Shown: positions 20,236 through 31,084, counted from the stretch's first letter. The stretch is 64,000 nt of DNA from Bicyclus anynana (GCF_947172395.1 NC_069100.1:2795001-2859000); one strand, 5' to 3'. The notes: generated by a model not told the origin, from the letters alone. Made by a program: numbers and translations.

Positions 20236-20402
20236 TTTTTTTTCTTTACAAGTTATCCCTTGATTACAATTTCACCTGATGGTAAGTGATGATGCAGTCT
20301 AAGATGGAAGCAGACTAACTTGTTAGGAGGAGTATGAAAATTGAGCCAGTACCGGCCTTACCATCAGGTGAGATTGTTGTCAAGGGCTAAAGAATAAAAA
20401 AA
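20236..20402. mobile_element. SINE-A 3' ends, inverted pair
   Basis: 20236-20342 is an antisense SINE-A 3' end (CTTTACAAGTTATCCCTTGA ... GGAGGAGTATGAAAATT). 20357-20402 is a sense 3' tail (CCTTACCATCAGGTGAGATT ... AAGAATAAAA). Fourteen unrelated bases separate them. Confidence 0.7.
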
Positions 20403-20404
20403 AA

Positions 20405-20979
20405 TAGTACTCGTATAACTGACTTAGCATAATGCAGTTTACTGTGTTTCCGAGTATATTTAATTTGTCGTCTTTGGCAATGAATGCGTGTACATTGCCA
20501 AGAACGTGTCGCGAAAAACGTTTAAAACAGATGTTCAAAGGAAAAGTTAAGTTTTTCCCTCCTTCCAGTTTATGTTTTTGTTAGAACAACGTTCAGCTTT
20601 CAATAGGTTTTTCTGCTAATTTTTTCTTATATTTGTATAGCTTTTCCTTTTAGACACGAAACCCTGAAAATCGAAACCAATCCAGTATTAATTACAAACC
20701 ACAATTTTTTTTTTACTGATTTCGCTTTTAAACATTTATACCATTCTCTTCGCCTTATAGATAGATCCGTAGAAAATTATGTACAACTGATTACTATCAA
20801 GTTAATTTTTCGCAAATAGCTTCATCTCGATGAGACGATCAACTTTTTTATTTACGGAAATTATTGATTCTGGTAGCTAACTAAGTTACCAGGAAATGAA
20901 AATTTTTGAGCATCGGATAATGTGCCACGCAATTTGTAGTACATTGTGGCTGTTAAATTGTAAAAAATTGTTGTTGTTA
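20405..20979. other. no gene seen
   Basis: AT-rich with several long T-runs; no frame or repeat assigned. Confidence 0.5.
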
Positions 20980-21225
20980 CGGCCTCCGTGGTCCAGGTCT
21001 GGTGGGAGGCTTCGGCCGTGGCTAGTTACCACCCTACCGACAAAGACGTACCGCCAAGCGATTTAGAATTCCGCTACGATGTCGTGTAGAAACCGAAAAG
21101 GGGTGTGGATTTTCATCCTCCTCCTGACAAGTTAGCCCGCTTCCATCTTAGACTGCATCATCACTTACCATCAGGTGAGATTGTAGTCAAGGGCTCACTT
21201 GTAAAGAATAAAAAAAAACAGCTGG
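20980..21225 (+). mobile_element. SINE-A lacking its promoter region
   Basis: CGGCCTCCGTGG is joined directly to TCCAGGTCTGGTGGGAGGC, removing both pol III boxes (about 80 bp). The rest is intact to CTTGTAAAGAATAAAAAAAA. Confidence 0.85.
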
Positions 21226-21279
21226 TTACTCAAAACAAAAAAATATAATATAATATCTATGCTTTGTTTTTATTAATTT

Positions 21280-21455
21280 ATTATTATTCTTTACAAGTTA
21301 GCCCTTGACTACAATCTCACCTGATGGTAAGTGATGATGTAATCTAAGATGGTAGCGGGCTAACTTGATAGGAGTAGGAAGACAATCCACACCCCTTTCG
21401 GTTTCTACACGACATCGCACCGGAACGCTAAATCGCTTATAAGTCTTTGCCGGTT
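21280..21455 (-). mobile_element. SINE-A, 5' truncated
   Basis: TTATTCTTTACAAGTTAGCC to AACGCTAAATCGCTTATAAG and TCTTTGCCGG. It lies tail to tail with the 20980-21225 copy. Confidence 0.82.
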
Positions 21456-21863
21456 TTAATGAGATAATAAGAAATAAAGTTATCTAATAATAGCGAATGC
21501 GCCGACAAAGTTACGGTACGGTGCAGAATACGCAGGCTGTGAGGAAAAATTAATTGCAATATCTTTAATAGAACTTTTTTAATTTCTCTTTTATGAAGTG
21601 CAAGCCAGAGAGGCGAGATATTTCGAGTATGAGATGGTATGCTTAAAGCTGAACGTATATCGCCTTAGTTTTAATGAAAATCTGTTTAGGGTTAGATATA
21701 TCAAGTTATGTTCAGTTATGAAGCAAAAGGCGATATTTACTAAACCGCGCTGAACGTGTTTTATATTTTTTATCCGACTTTTAAAAAAGGAGGAGGTTCT
21801 CTATTCGATGCGTATGTTTTTTCTATTCAACTCCAAAAAAGTAGGTTATCAAATTATAAGTAA
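21456..21863. other. no gene seen
   Basis: Contains GCCGACAAAGTTACGGTACG and AT-rich DNA; nothing assignable. Confidence 0.5.
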
Positions 21864-22155
21864 GCGGCGAAGAGTCCATCATACAGGCCGATTCCCGTCG
21901 GGTTACCTTTTAAAATCCATACATATATATTCATTATTGTAATGAATATAATATGCATGTATGTATGAGAAATGAGATTGTATCAAGCTGCATGAATTTT
22001 CTTTTCTTTGGGGCGGCCTCATCATCTTCATCATCATTATCAGCCATTGGACGTCCACTGCTGGACATAGGCTTCTTGTATAGCCTTCCAAACATCACGG
22101 TCTCGAGCTGCCAGCATCCAGCTTACCTTAGTCAAAATTACACCCTTCGCCACTG
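21864..22155. mobile_element. hAT-like MITE
   Basis: The right end on the minus strand is CAGTGGCGAAGGGTG, a hAT-type terminal motif. The left end is GCGGCGAAGAGTCCATC. Interior TTCATTATTGTAATGAATA. An RTE-like tail (22019-22126) is inserted inside. A half-copy is at 37570-37696. TSDs are not clear. Confidence 0.6.
22019..22126 (-). mobile_element. RTE-like LINE 3' end, short
   Basis: ATC repeats, then TATCAGCCATTGGACGTCCA and CTGCTGGACATAGGC, ending after CAGCATCCAGC. Nested in the hAT-like MITE. Confidence 0.78.
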
Positions 22156-22396
22156 GTATGTATGTAATATTGTCAAAATTGCAAAGATTTTACGCATGGG
22201 TTTCAAACGGACAAACACAAACACAAACATTCATAAATCCGTGTATATCTTAAAGACTATATGTAATTATGTAGTAATACCAACTCCAACTTTTTGTGAC
22301 AAACAATTTCCGCTTAGATTTGTCTATTTCATGCCTAAAATAGCAAAATAAATTCAATCATCATAATGGATTTCTGCTAAGTAATGAATGCTTCTA

Positions 22397-22574
22397 TCAA
22401 TACTAATATTATAAAGAGGTAAAGTTTTTGGGGGATAATCTCTAGATCTACTTTAACCGATTTTAAAACTTCTCCAGAAAGCCACGTTATTTGCGAGTAT
22501 CATGAGCTATATTTTATCTCCGTATTCTCACGGGAACAGCAAATACGCGGGTGAAACCGCGGGGCGTCAGCTAG
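22397..22574 (+). mobile_element. Helitron-2, complete (178 bp)
   Basis: A|TCAATACTAATATTATAAAG ... CGCGGGGCGTCAGCTAG|T with hairpin GCGGGTGAAACCGC. Confidence 0.82.
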
Positions 22575-22816
22575 TTCAATATAATTGCAGTATGTTTAAT
22601 GTGCGAATAGCCTAAAACACTTAAGTTAAGAGGTAAATTCCACTCTAGTTTTAAGAGCAGAGCGCTAATAAATTATGGTAGGTAAAAACTACTTAAGGAT
22701 ACTGCACTAATATACATTTTATAAGTGTTATTAATGTACTTTCTTTTTCCTGCGGCTTTGCTCGCTTTAATGTAGAATAATAGCCCACCTGATGAATGGA
22801 ATACCATTACAGATAA

Positions 22817-22985
22817 TCCTACTAATATTATAAACGCGAAAGCTTGTACGGATGTTTGTCATTCTTGAACTTCGCGATTATTGGACCGATTAAACTGAAA
22901 TTCGGAATGGAGATAGATTATATCCTGGATTAACACATAGACTACTTTTGTCGAAAAAATCAATGGTTCCCGCGAGATTATCAAA
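22817..22985 (+). mobile_element. Helitron-1, 3' truncated
   Basis: A|TCCTACTAATATTATAAACG, GGAATGGAGATAGATTATAT, AATCAATGGTTCCCGCGAGA, then loss of the hairpin end. Confidence 0.75.
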
Positions 22986-23036
22986 TACTGGTAGTTTTGC
23001 GTTTGTAATATAATACAAGGAACTATCCTACTATAC

Positions 23037-23520
23037 ATATCTATAGATAATTAATATTATAAACGTGGATTTTCGTTTCACTTTAACGCCACGACTACTT
23101 AGCCGATTTCTCTAAAATTTGTATTGGAGATAGATTATACCCTAGAATCTATACTAATATTATAAAGCTGAAGAGTTTGTTTGTTTGTTTGTTTGATTGA
23201 TTGAACGCGCTAATCTCAGGAACTACTGGTCTGATTTGCAAAATTTTTTCACTGTTAGATAGCCCATTTATCGAGGAAGGCTATAGGCTATATATTATAC
23301 CCGTATTCCTACGAGAACGGGAACCATGCGGGTGAAACCGCGCAGAGTCAGCTAGTAACACATAAGTTGTCCCAAAAAAAATCATGATACGAAACCATTC
23401 CGGCGAGATTTGCGAAAATCTGATTTTAACGATGGTATGAACTCTCTCACGCAAAAACTACTGACTGGATTTGGCTGTTATTTGGAAACGGACGCAGACG
23501 AAGTCGCGGGTACCAGCTAG
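23037..23520 (+). mobile_element. Helitron-1 split by Helitron-3
   Basis: 5' part ATTAATATTATAAACGTGG to ATTATACCCTAGA, then the nested element at 23158-23355, then TAACACATAAGTTGTCCC to AGTCGCGGGTACCAGCTAG|T. Confidence 0.75.
23158..23355 (+). mobile_element. Helitron-3 nested in Helitron-1 (198 bp)
   Basis: A|TCTATACTAATATTATAAAG ... CGCAGAGTCAGCTAG|T. The host reads CCTAGAA^TAACACATAAG without it, close to the family consensus GGATTAACACATA. Confidence 0.85.
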
Positions 23521-24111
23521 TATACTATGTACTAGTACCTACTTTCCTATAGGTATGTATGAATTAAAAAAAAAACCATCAGTTGAGTTATTGGCTCTTA
23601 TTACAGACCCAACGTTTTAAAAGTGCTAAGTAAGTTAAGTAGGTACTTGAAATAAGTGAATTATGAATTTTTAAAGATGGTGGAAGAATTATTAAAATCA
23701 GTCGAGTAGTTTTTAAATTTAAATGTAACAGAGAAACAAACGAAATATAAAGTCTTGCCTCTTTATAATTATTATATAATTCACACACAAGTTAATATAA
23801 AAATATTTCATTTTTTACGAAAATAATTTTTCCACACAGTATATTTTCGGATACTTCACATTTTGTAGATAAAAGGGGGATGGGTCAATGTACTAAATAT
23901 AAAGGCGTCGTTTGTACGCGCGGCGTGCGCTTTATGGAACTAAATGAAAGCCCCCGAGAGTCGAGGTTTTTGAAGCAAAAAGTTTATATTTCACCCACGA
24001 AAAACTAGGATAGGAAAAACTGTGGTAATACACTGGAGCTAGTCCATTAGAATCATTATAGAATACATATTTATTGGAATTTATATAAATTTTGACTATA
24101 TGAACTTGTTA
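23521..24111. other. no gene seen
   Basis: AT-rich. GTCGTTTGTACGCGCGGCG near 23907 is a short GC island. No coding signal. Confidence 0.5.
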
Positions 24112-24376
24112 CCAGTGATGACTTATGGTTCCGAGACTTGGTTGCTAACTATGGGCCTAAGATAAGAATATAAGAAAGCTCAGTCACACAGCGGGCGATG
24201 GAGCGAGCTATGCTAGGAGTATCTCTGCGTGATCGAATCAGAAGTGAGGATCCGCAGAAGAACCAAAGTCACCAACAAAATTCAACGAGTCACGAAGCTG
24301 AAGTGGCAATGGGGTCTCAAGGTGCTGGAATGACGACCCCGCACTAAAAAACGGAGTTGATCCCTCTCCAGGTGGA
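24112..24376 (+). mobile_element. RTE-like LINE 3' end, degraded
   Basis: VMTYGSETWLLTMGL-like start, then GCGATGGAGCGAGCTATGCT and CTGCGTGATCGAATCAGAAG, with deletions and a stop. It ends without its microsatellite tail where SINE-B starts. Confidence 0.78.
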
Positions 24377-24495
24377 TTTCATAAAATGCACACAACTGAA
24401 AAGTTGAAAATGCATACCGCGGACCGGATTCGAACCTACGTCCTTCGAATCGAAATTAAAGGTCATATCCACTGGGCTATCACTGGGCTACAGGT
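24377..24495 (-). mobile_element. SINE-B head half
   Basis: TAAAATGCACACAACTGAAA, GGATTCGAACCTACGTCC, GGTCATATCCACTGGGCTAT. The 3' half is missing. Confidence 0.78.
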
Positions 24496-25122
24496 AAACG
24501 TAATCATAGCTGGGCATTCTGCATGAAAAAGTATAATAAACCACAACCCAATGACATTATAATGAATTAATAACATTAAATAAATAAGTAAGAAAAAGAA
24601 CACCCTCTAAGTGGCTAACGATGTCCCCATTCCTCAAGGGCAATGCCCATTAGTCAGGGCGCCGACTGCGTTTTATTTGCTACGTTCCTACACAAAAACT
24701 AAATTACCATAGCTATATGTTATCCAGACGTAGCGAAGTCTACGAATTCCCGTGGTTTCAACCTAAAATGCCTCATATATGTTCAAGAGAGACAGATTTG
24801 TCTACTTTGAATGTCTACAATTTTTGACGTTATACAGGATGTTTTTTTTTTGTTTTTTGTGAATACTTAATATATGCTTGGCAAAGTATCAAACTGTCGT
24901 GGATAGTTACGAAGAATATAGCGACAACCTTTGCTTGGAAAAACGGTAAGAAATTTAAACGATTTCCTTATCATTTTGTCAGTCCAGTTTTACATTTCTA
25001 TATTTAAAAAACCAATACTAACTTATAACATTTTAAATGGATACATATAACGTATCTTAAGTGAAAATTCTGCCGTAAAAGGACTTAAATAAGTTAATTT
25101 TCCCCCTATTTATAGTCCCTTG
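24496..25122. other. no gene seen
   Basis: At 24833 TATACAGGATGTTTTTTTTT resembles the transposon-end motif near 6930. The rest is unassigned. Confidence 0.45.
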
Positions 25123-25300
25123 CACTGATAATCCAGTGGATATGACCTCTGCCTCCGATTCCGGAGGGTGTGGGTTCGAATCCGGTCCAGGGCATGCACC
25201 TCCAACTTTTCAGTTGTGTGCATTTTAAGAAATTAAATATCACGTGTCTCTAACGGTGAAGGAAAAACTTTGTGAGAAACCTGCATACCAGAGAATTTTC
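25123..25300 (+). mobile_element. SINE-B, 3' truncated
   Basis: CCAGTGGATATGACCTCTGC, GGGTTCGAATCCGG, then CATACCAGAGAATTTTC and loss of the 3' half. Confidence 0.82.
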
Positions 25301-25892
25301 ATAATTCACTTGGTATTTACAAGTTACAAAGTTAACTTATTACTGAAAACTTTTACGACGGAAGTTCGGAAGTAACGTTCAAATTACATAATAATTCATT
25401 ACGTTAGCTATATGGTACATTACCCTTTGAGGTATATTTACAGTGACCATTTATTCTGACATTATTTGGACTGTCTCAAATTGTTCAAGTGAAGGCGAAG
25501 TAATATTTGATTGTGTTCTTACATTGTGTCCACGAAGGTCTCTCCAGTTGGATCCTCATTGCTAAGGATCATGATCACCTCTTTGTTTCTGCGAAGGTAG
25601 TGCGTCAATTTGGTAGATTAATCCTTTAATGAATATTGCACTAGGTTTTTAGTACAAGAACTTTGGTTACAGTAGAAATTATACGAACAAATTGTACAAA
25701 ATTATCAATAGTTATCAATTAAATTGTACAAAATGAAAAAAAAAATCTACAATACAGTTACGAATAATGAATCACGAAGCTTAATTACCTAATCGGCGGC
25801 GGGAGCAGTGCATGTTACTAGTATGTGAGCTTATTTCATATTAAGTGGATCAACTGCGTTAACTACTCGTATCAAGACAAATTCTATACTGA
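25301..25892. other. no gene seen
   Basis: 25440-25640 has little obvious repeat content (GTCTCTCCAGTTGGATCCTC) and no long frame. AAATTGTACAAAAT occurs at 25690 and 25720. Confidence 0.45.
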
Positions 25893-26069
25893 GGGCCTAG
25901 TGGCAGTTTGATACTGTTACTGTCACGTAACGTAAACGCGAATTTCTAAGGAATTGAAACAGCGCCATCTAGTGGCACTACTGCACAACTGTTTCAATTC
26001 CAAATAAATTTGCGTTTACGTCAACGTGATAGTAACAGTATGAAAATATTGAAAACTCCCACTAGGCAC
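25893..26069. mobile_element. palindromic MITE (177 bp)
   Basis: GGGCCTAGTGGCAGTTTGAT at left and GAAAACTCCCACTAGGCAC at right, the reverse orientation of 13631-13807. The two are the same length. Confidence 0.84.
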
Positions 26070-26214
26070 ACTTTTGTCTCATTGCTTTACTAAACAAGGC
26101 TTTTTATTAGTCACAGAAATGCGTGAGACAAAAAAAAGTAACGAAAAAGCATCAAACAATATTCTTTCAATATACGGGTTAAATTGACCAATGAATAATT
26201 TAAACCGTCCATTG

Positions 26215-26325
26215 TAAGTCACGAATTTAACTCTACCTGTCTTTATCTATCGTATAGTGTTAGAAAGAGAGAGAGTGAGAGAGATAAACTCGAAATTTAC
26301 ATGGTCGTGTTATAAAAACGTTACA
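26215..26325. mobile_element. possible MITE with GA-rich centre
   Basis: GTCACGAATTTAACTCTACC versus AACTCGAAATTTAC around AGAAAGAGAGAGAGTGAGAG. Resembles the element at 58289-58444; the ends are not certain. Confidence 0.4.
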
Positions 26326-26629
26326 GCTACTGTAATGAAATGAAAATAAAATTTAATTTATTAGATCATAATTTTTAACGTAATTTTATTATTCGTCCTG
26401 CTACAAGATAAAACGTATGGTCACATTAGTCGTATAATGGATTTTGCAAAAGTGATAATATATTGAAACTTCGATCTTTTAACAACTCTACACATAGCCT
26501 TAAGGCTTTCAGAATAAATTACAAGCCAGAAGAAGTTTCCTTTGTTATTGGTTGGTGTTATTTGAGAAGAAAAATGTACATTTTTTCATTATAATAAAGG
26601 TACTATGAGCAAGTGAACTCTTTGGTCCA
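26326..26629. other. no gene seen
   Basis: AT-rich sequence without assignable features. Confidence 0.5.
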
Positions 26630-26700
26630 GCGGTCATAAATAGCTTCGGATCACGATGTCTAAGGGTTCGACTCCTGGGTCCCGAAATATTGAGGTTTTC
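26630..26700 (+). mobile_element. tRNA-like SINE head
   Basis: CTCTTTGGTCCAGCGGTCAT, AGCTTCGGATCACGATG, AGGGTTCGACTCCTGG. Same family as 6548 and 11435. Spacing is tRNA-like but no acceptor stem closes. Confidence 0.45.
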
Positions 26701-26759
26701 CTTCTTTCTAGATTTTTTAGCTTAAATTACGGAAGTGCCTCGTGCCGTCCACCGTAAGC

Positions 26760-26890
26760 GGTCTTAGCTATGGCCGAAGCCTCCCACCAGCCAGACCTGG
26801 ACCAATTAAGAAAACCTTAATCGGCCTAGCCGGGGATCGAACCCAGGACCTCCGTTTTGTGAGTCCACCGCGTATACCGCAAAATTTGAC
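26760..26890 (-). mobile_element. SINE-A head half
   Basis: GAAGCCTCCCACCAGCCAGA, GGGGATCGAACCCAGGACCT, GTCCACCGCGTATACCGC. Confidence 0.82.
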
Positions 26891-26993
26891 GGCACACAAC
26901 AGGGTAGGATGACTAGCAAGTGAAACAGCACTATTATACATAGCATAACTTACTCTACGTTTATTTTGACACTAATGGTAAGCGTCCACTGAT

Positions 26994-27089
26994 CCGCATC
27001 ATGCGTATCGGACGCATCGCATCAAACGGATTTTTAATTTTATGGTAAAAATCCGTTCGATGCGACCCGTACGATGAGGATCAGTGGAC
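26994..27089. mobile_element. palindromic MITE (96 bp)
   Basis: GTCCACTGATCCGCATCATG ... GATGAGGATCAGTGGAC. Arms meet at GGATTTTT and AAAATCC around a 12-base centre. Small, highly self-complementary, no coding. Confidence 0.8.
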
Positions 27090-27457
27090 GTACTTGTATG
27101 ACTTTCTATACAAGGAGTACTAAAATCCATTTGATGCGATGGGTTATATGCTAAGTAGACATTATAATATTGCCGAAAAGTTTTGCTAGTCGGTATATAT
27201 ATTTTTAAAATTATGCTATCAAGCCATGTAGTAAAATTTAAAGGCTAAATAATGCAAATACATCAAAGAACTTTTTAAAAATATTTTCTGTACATTGGAC
27301 TACGAAAAGAGCTTTTTAAAAATGTTTTTAGTACAATACATTTTTTAATTATACATATTCATATTCTGGGCTGCTAATAAAAAAATCTCCTTCTCTGTAA
27401 AGACTAAGTTTGATATTCTAATAGGCCTTTAAAATAGGCTTATAATCATACATTTCG
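27090..27457. other. no gene seen
   Basis: AT-rich. AACTTTTTAAAAATATTTT and GCTTTTTAAAAATGTTTTT form a local near-repeat at 27270 and 27311. Confidence 0.5.
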
Positions 27458-27540
27458 ACGACCTCTCTGGCGCAGTTGGTAGTGGTGTGGTTCTGAACAG
27501 AGGTCCTGAGTTCGAAGCCCAACTCGGGTCACTTTATATT
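27458..27540 (+). mobile_element. SINE-C tRNA-like head
   Basis: ACGACCTCTCTGGCGCAGTT, GTGGTTCTGAACAGAGGTCC, GAGTTCGAAGCCCAACTCGG. Box B is intact. The closest of the SINE-C copies to a tRNA, but the 3' sequence is AT-rich and no acceptor pairing is visible. Confidence 0.55.
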
Positions 27541-27654
27541 TTCTAAAAGAGATGTTCGAAATTGGGCCCACTTTCCAAAACGATTCAAAAATTAAAAAAA
27601 TAATAAAAATTTTGTATATTTTAATACTCTACTCTATTAGTATCTTAGCCGAAA

Positions 27655-27785
27655 TAAACTGGTCCGATTTGAAAAATTCTTTCAGTGTTAGATAGACCAT
27701 TTATCGAGGAAGGCTATAGGTTATATATTATTCCCGTCTTCCTACTGGAACGGGTACCATGCGGGTAAAAACGCGCGGCGTCTAG
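27655..27785 (+). mobile_element. Helitron-3, 5' truncated
   Basis: CTGGTCCGATTTGAAAAATT to GCGCGGCGTCTAG|T. Confidence 0.75.
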
Positions 27786-27910
27786 TCTTTTTATAAAACT
27801 CGACATATTTTCGCAACATTTCTCTCTGCCTGAAAACGAAATTGCCATGCCATTGTACACTGAAAAACATGTTTGTTTAAGTAGGTAAATCAGATTAGAT
27901 CATTAACCAA

Positions 27911-28128
27911 AAGCAAACCATTCAAAGCGAGTGCAAAATGTTGCTCCGTTAGCTGGAACCAGTGTCTCGCGCAACTTATTAATGTGGCTTTAAGTGTAGT
28001 TGCTAACTTTGTAGTCGTTTCCTCGCCTGTGTTGCAGAAGTTGTGGTACAAGTTACAACGAGACGTCGTTTAGCAGAACCGAGTGAGGCGGGCTTTTTGT
28101 GACGTGGCTGTTTAATTTGCTTTTCCAT
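27911..28128 (+). repeat. local duplication, uninterrupted copy
   Basis: TTCAAAGCGAGTGCAAAATG, CTTATTAATGTGGCTTTAAG, GTTTAGCAGAACCGAGTGAG. The second copy is split into 28400-28450 and 29660-29806 by Helitron-L. This copy has the unoccupied junction CTTA^TTAATG at 27978/27979. Confidence 0.9.
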
Positions 28129-28267
28129 TTTAAGTTAATCTAAATGAACATAAAGAACTATATGTCGTCTTTATATTGTTCTCAGCACTACTACTTGAAA
28201 CTTGAAGCATCGAAACTGAGTGGCTGGACAGCGATTGGGAAATTGTGACGTATTTTGTAAATAGTAC

Positions 28268-28330
28268 CTGCTACTGCCTGAAGACGAAAGTCTTCGATCA
28301 ATCGAACAAAATATGTGTTCTCAGTTATGA
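28268..28330 (+). mobile_element. RTE-like LINE fragment
   Basis: GCCTGAAGACGAAAGTCTTC matches (reverse complement) the CLKTKVF-encoding part seen at 13045-13070. Only about 60 bp remain. Confidence 0.5.
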
Positions 28331-28499
28331 TAATAAACCTATACTAAAAAGAACATGTTTATAATTGTATATCCTGATGTACTTGTTAGAGCATTAACCT
28401 TAACCGTTCAAAGCGAGTGCAAAAAATTGCTCCGTTAGCTGTATAAGTTACTAGCGGACGCCCGCGACTTCGTCCGCGTAAAATTCGATGTCAACTTTA

Positions 28500-28812
28500 C
28501 TACTACCCATACCCTACCCACCCCTATCCTACCCTACCACTACCCCAACCCTACCCTACCCAACCCCTACATGTACCCTACAATACCCCTACCCCCACCC
28601 TACCCCTACCCTCCCCGTAACCTATCCCTTTCCTACCCCTATCTCACGCCTATCCTACCCCTACCCTACCACTTCCCTATCCTACCCGTACCTTTACCCT
28701 ACCACTACCCTACCTCTACCCCTACCCTACCACTACCCTTAACCCGGCCTAAACCTACCCTACCCCTACACTACCCCTACGCTTCCCTACCCGTACCCTA
28801 CCCTACCCTGTA
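28500..28812 (-). repeat. G-rich minisatellite (C-rich on plus)
   Basis: CCCTACCC, CCCCTACC and CACTACCC units. Overlapping plus-strand frames rich in PTLPYP-like text are artefacts of this repeat. Confidence 0.9.
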
Positions 28813-28902
28813 ACTTCTCTATCTTACTCCTACCCTTCCTCCTCCTAGCTAAATCGGTCCAGTCCTTCGAGAGTGGTGGTATGACCAAGAGAAATAGAGA
28901 CT

Positions 28903-29092
28903 TCTATGCTAATAATATAAAGAGGTAAAGTTCGTGTGGTTGTAGGAGGTAATCTCTGGATCTACTGGACCGACTTGAAAAATTGTTTTACCGATAGAAA
29001 GCTACGTTATTTGCGAGTGTCATAGGCTATGTTTGATCCCCATATTCACACGGGAACGGGAACTGCGTAAATGAAAGCGCCGGGCCTTATAT
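28903..29092 (+). mobile_element. Helitron-2-like block inside Helitron-L
   Basis: TCTATGCTAATAATATAAAG to GTAAATGAAAGCGCCGGGCC. Equivalent to 8042-8233. Confidence 0.72.
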
Positions 29093-29659
29093 AGCGGAAT
29101 TTCTGCGTCTTTTAGAAATTTTGTATTATCTCCGAAACTATTTAAGTAATTAACATACTGTAAAGGGCAAATCTTATCTCCATAATATCCTTGTGATTAT
29201 TAAATAATTCATTTTAATAAGGATTAAAGTTTAGTTGTATAAATAATGACGTAAACCTAAGTATATAAAATTAATAATTTTTAAAACACAAAAGGTACTA
29301 TATCTGCTAATATATAGAAGATAGATATATGGTGTCGCGGACATTTTTGTAGAACTTTTAAAGATACATAAAGTCTCCATACATTAATTTCAATTTTACA
29401 CAATAGTTAAGGCAGCGCATGCGAATAAGTCTGTTTAAGAGGATTTTCAGTCCGACCTGTATGACAAAAACTGTGATAACTCGGCTAATATATATGATAC
29501 CAATAAAAAATATAGCCTATAGCACTCCCCGATAATGTAGCATTCTACTGGTGAAAGAATTTTTAAAATCGGATCAGTAGTTCCGAAGATTACCCCATTT
29601 AAAAAATGTGACAAACTTACAAACTTACAAACTTTACCTCTTTATAATATTAGTATAGA

Positions 29660-29806
29660 TTAATGTGGCTTTAAGTGTAGTTGTTAACTTTGTAGTCGTT
29701 TCCTCGCCACGCTGTTGCAGAAGTTGTGGTACAAGTTACAACGAGAAGTCGTTTAGCAGAACCGAGTGAGGCGGGCTTTTTGTGACGTGGCTGTTTTAAT
29801 TTGCTT
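29660..29806 (+). repeat. local duplication, right part of interrupted copy
   Basis: TTAATGTGGCTTTAAGTGTA to ACGTGGCTGTTTTAATTTGC matches 27979-28128. Its left part is 28400-28450. Confidence 0.9.
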
Positions 29807-30285
29807 TCATAGTAGTAATATGGATTTTGACAAAATTTTCCTTTTTACCCTAATTTAAAATGCAGTTTTAGAAGTTATAAATGTATAACTTGGTTCTGAG
29901 CTAGACCACATTTGTGCCATGAGTATTGCTGTAACGATACGTACTAGATTTTCTTCTAGCAGGCATTTTGCAAATCAAAAAAATTTGATCAGATCTTGAT
30001 CATGTGTCCTGCCGGTAGCAAATGTCATTCCCATACATTTTTCTAGTTTTCGAAGCGTTAACGATCGTAGAAAGAGAATCGACGAGCCACTTGGCTAGGG
30101 GAGTCAACATGCAAATTTTGTGTCATGTGATTTTATTGACAACATTAAAAATATTATAAGTGTAGACTGTTTAATTAAAAATTGGACGTATTTTTTTATA
30201 ACAAAAAACATTTATAAGCTACAATTGGATAAACGATTAAACTAAATTTGTTTTTCTCTTTTCGCTTGGTAATATTGCAGAAAAA
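29807..30285. other. no gene seen
   Basis: AT-rich. TTGATCAGATCTTGATCA at about 29985 is a local palindrome-like stretch. Confidence 0.5.
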
Positions 30286-30578
30286 TGGCCTCCGTGGCGT
30301 AGTGGTATGCGCAGTGGATTTACAAGACGGAGGTCCCGGGTTCGATCCCCAACTTGTTCTAGGTCTGGCTGGTGGGAGGCTTCAGCCGTGGCTAGTTACC
30401 CTACCGACAAAGTCGTACTGCCAAGCGATTTAGCGTTCCGGTACGATGTTGTGTAGAAACCGAAAGGAGTGTGAATTGCATCCTACTCTTAACAAGTTAG
30501 CCAGTTTCCATCTTAGACTCCATCATCACTTACCATCAGGTGGGATTGTAGTCAAGAGCTAACTTGTAAAGAATAATA
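30286..30578 (+). mobile_element. SINE-A, near full length
   Basis: GGCCTCCGTGGCGTAGTGGT, GGTTCGATCCCC, deletion of the GGCCGATTGAGG region, tail CTTGTAAAGAATAATACAAA. Confidence 0.88.
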
Positions 30579-31084
30579 CAAAAACTCCACCTCCAATTTC
30601 ATTTACGGTATTTTTGTTTGAAAGAAAATATGGAAGAACGTTTGCCAGGTCATAAAAGTCCCATTTATACACAGGCTGATTACAACTCAAACGGTTATAT
30701 GTCCAACAGACCGGATATGAAAGCGAGTGAAGTTTGAACACACTGTATATCACAAGGTCGAGTTTTCCTGGAAAGGCTAATAAGTCGCCTCGTTTCTCTT
30801 GTCCTTCTTTATTGAAATCTAGTTACAGAAGCCGATGTCGTTATTTTCTTGTTTCCAATCAATTCTTGTAACACAAGAAGCTCGGCTTTTATTTCAGCTT
30901 GAATAAAATGGCTTTATTGAAATTGCCCTTTGCTTCGTCGGGATAGAAAGATTAAGTGTTTCTTTTAATCGTTTTAAAGCAGTACTTTTTGAAGTTTGAC
31001 TGGCTCATGGCGTAGGCGACCCTGTTTTCTGTATCCATGGTCGTGGGTTCGATTTCCATAACTGGAAAATACTTGTGGTTTATC
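30579..31084. other. no gene seen; weak tRNA-like patch
   Basis: 31008-31066 (CTCATGGCGTAGGCGACCCT ... CGTGGGTTCGATTTCC) has A and B box-like motifs but no cloverleaf. Confidence 0.4.

Larger units (their letters stand above)
28451..29659 (-). mobile_element. Helitron-L, complete copy
   Basis: A(28450)|CTAGCGGACGCCCGCGAC ... CTTTATAATATTAGTATAGA|T(29660). The hairpin GCGGACG/CGTCCGC matches that of the copy at 7471-8805. Same internal order: minisatellite beside the 3' hairpin, reversed Helitron-2-like block, then a shared tract (GAATAAGTCTGTTTAAGAGG). 1209 bp against 1335 bp; much of the difference is minisatellite length. Confidence 0.85.

Noticed and set aside
27458..27540. Functional tRNA gene
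   Set aside because: A and B boxes are present here and in other SINE heads, but acceptor-stem pairing and tRNA-like length are missing and relatives show the same truncated form.
28488..28813. Overlapping Pro/Tyr/Leu-rich open frames
   Set aside because: Direct translations of the CCCTACC minisatellite inside Helitron-L; low-complexity, two frames open for the same reason.
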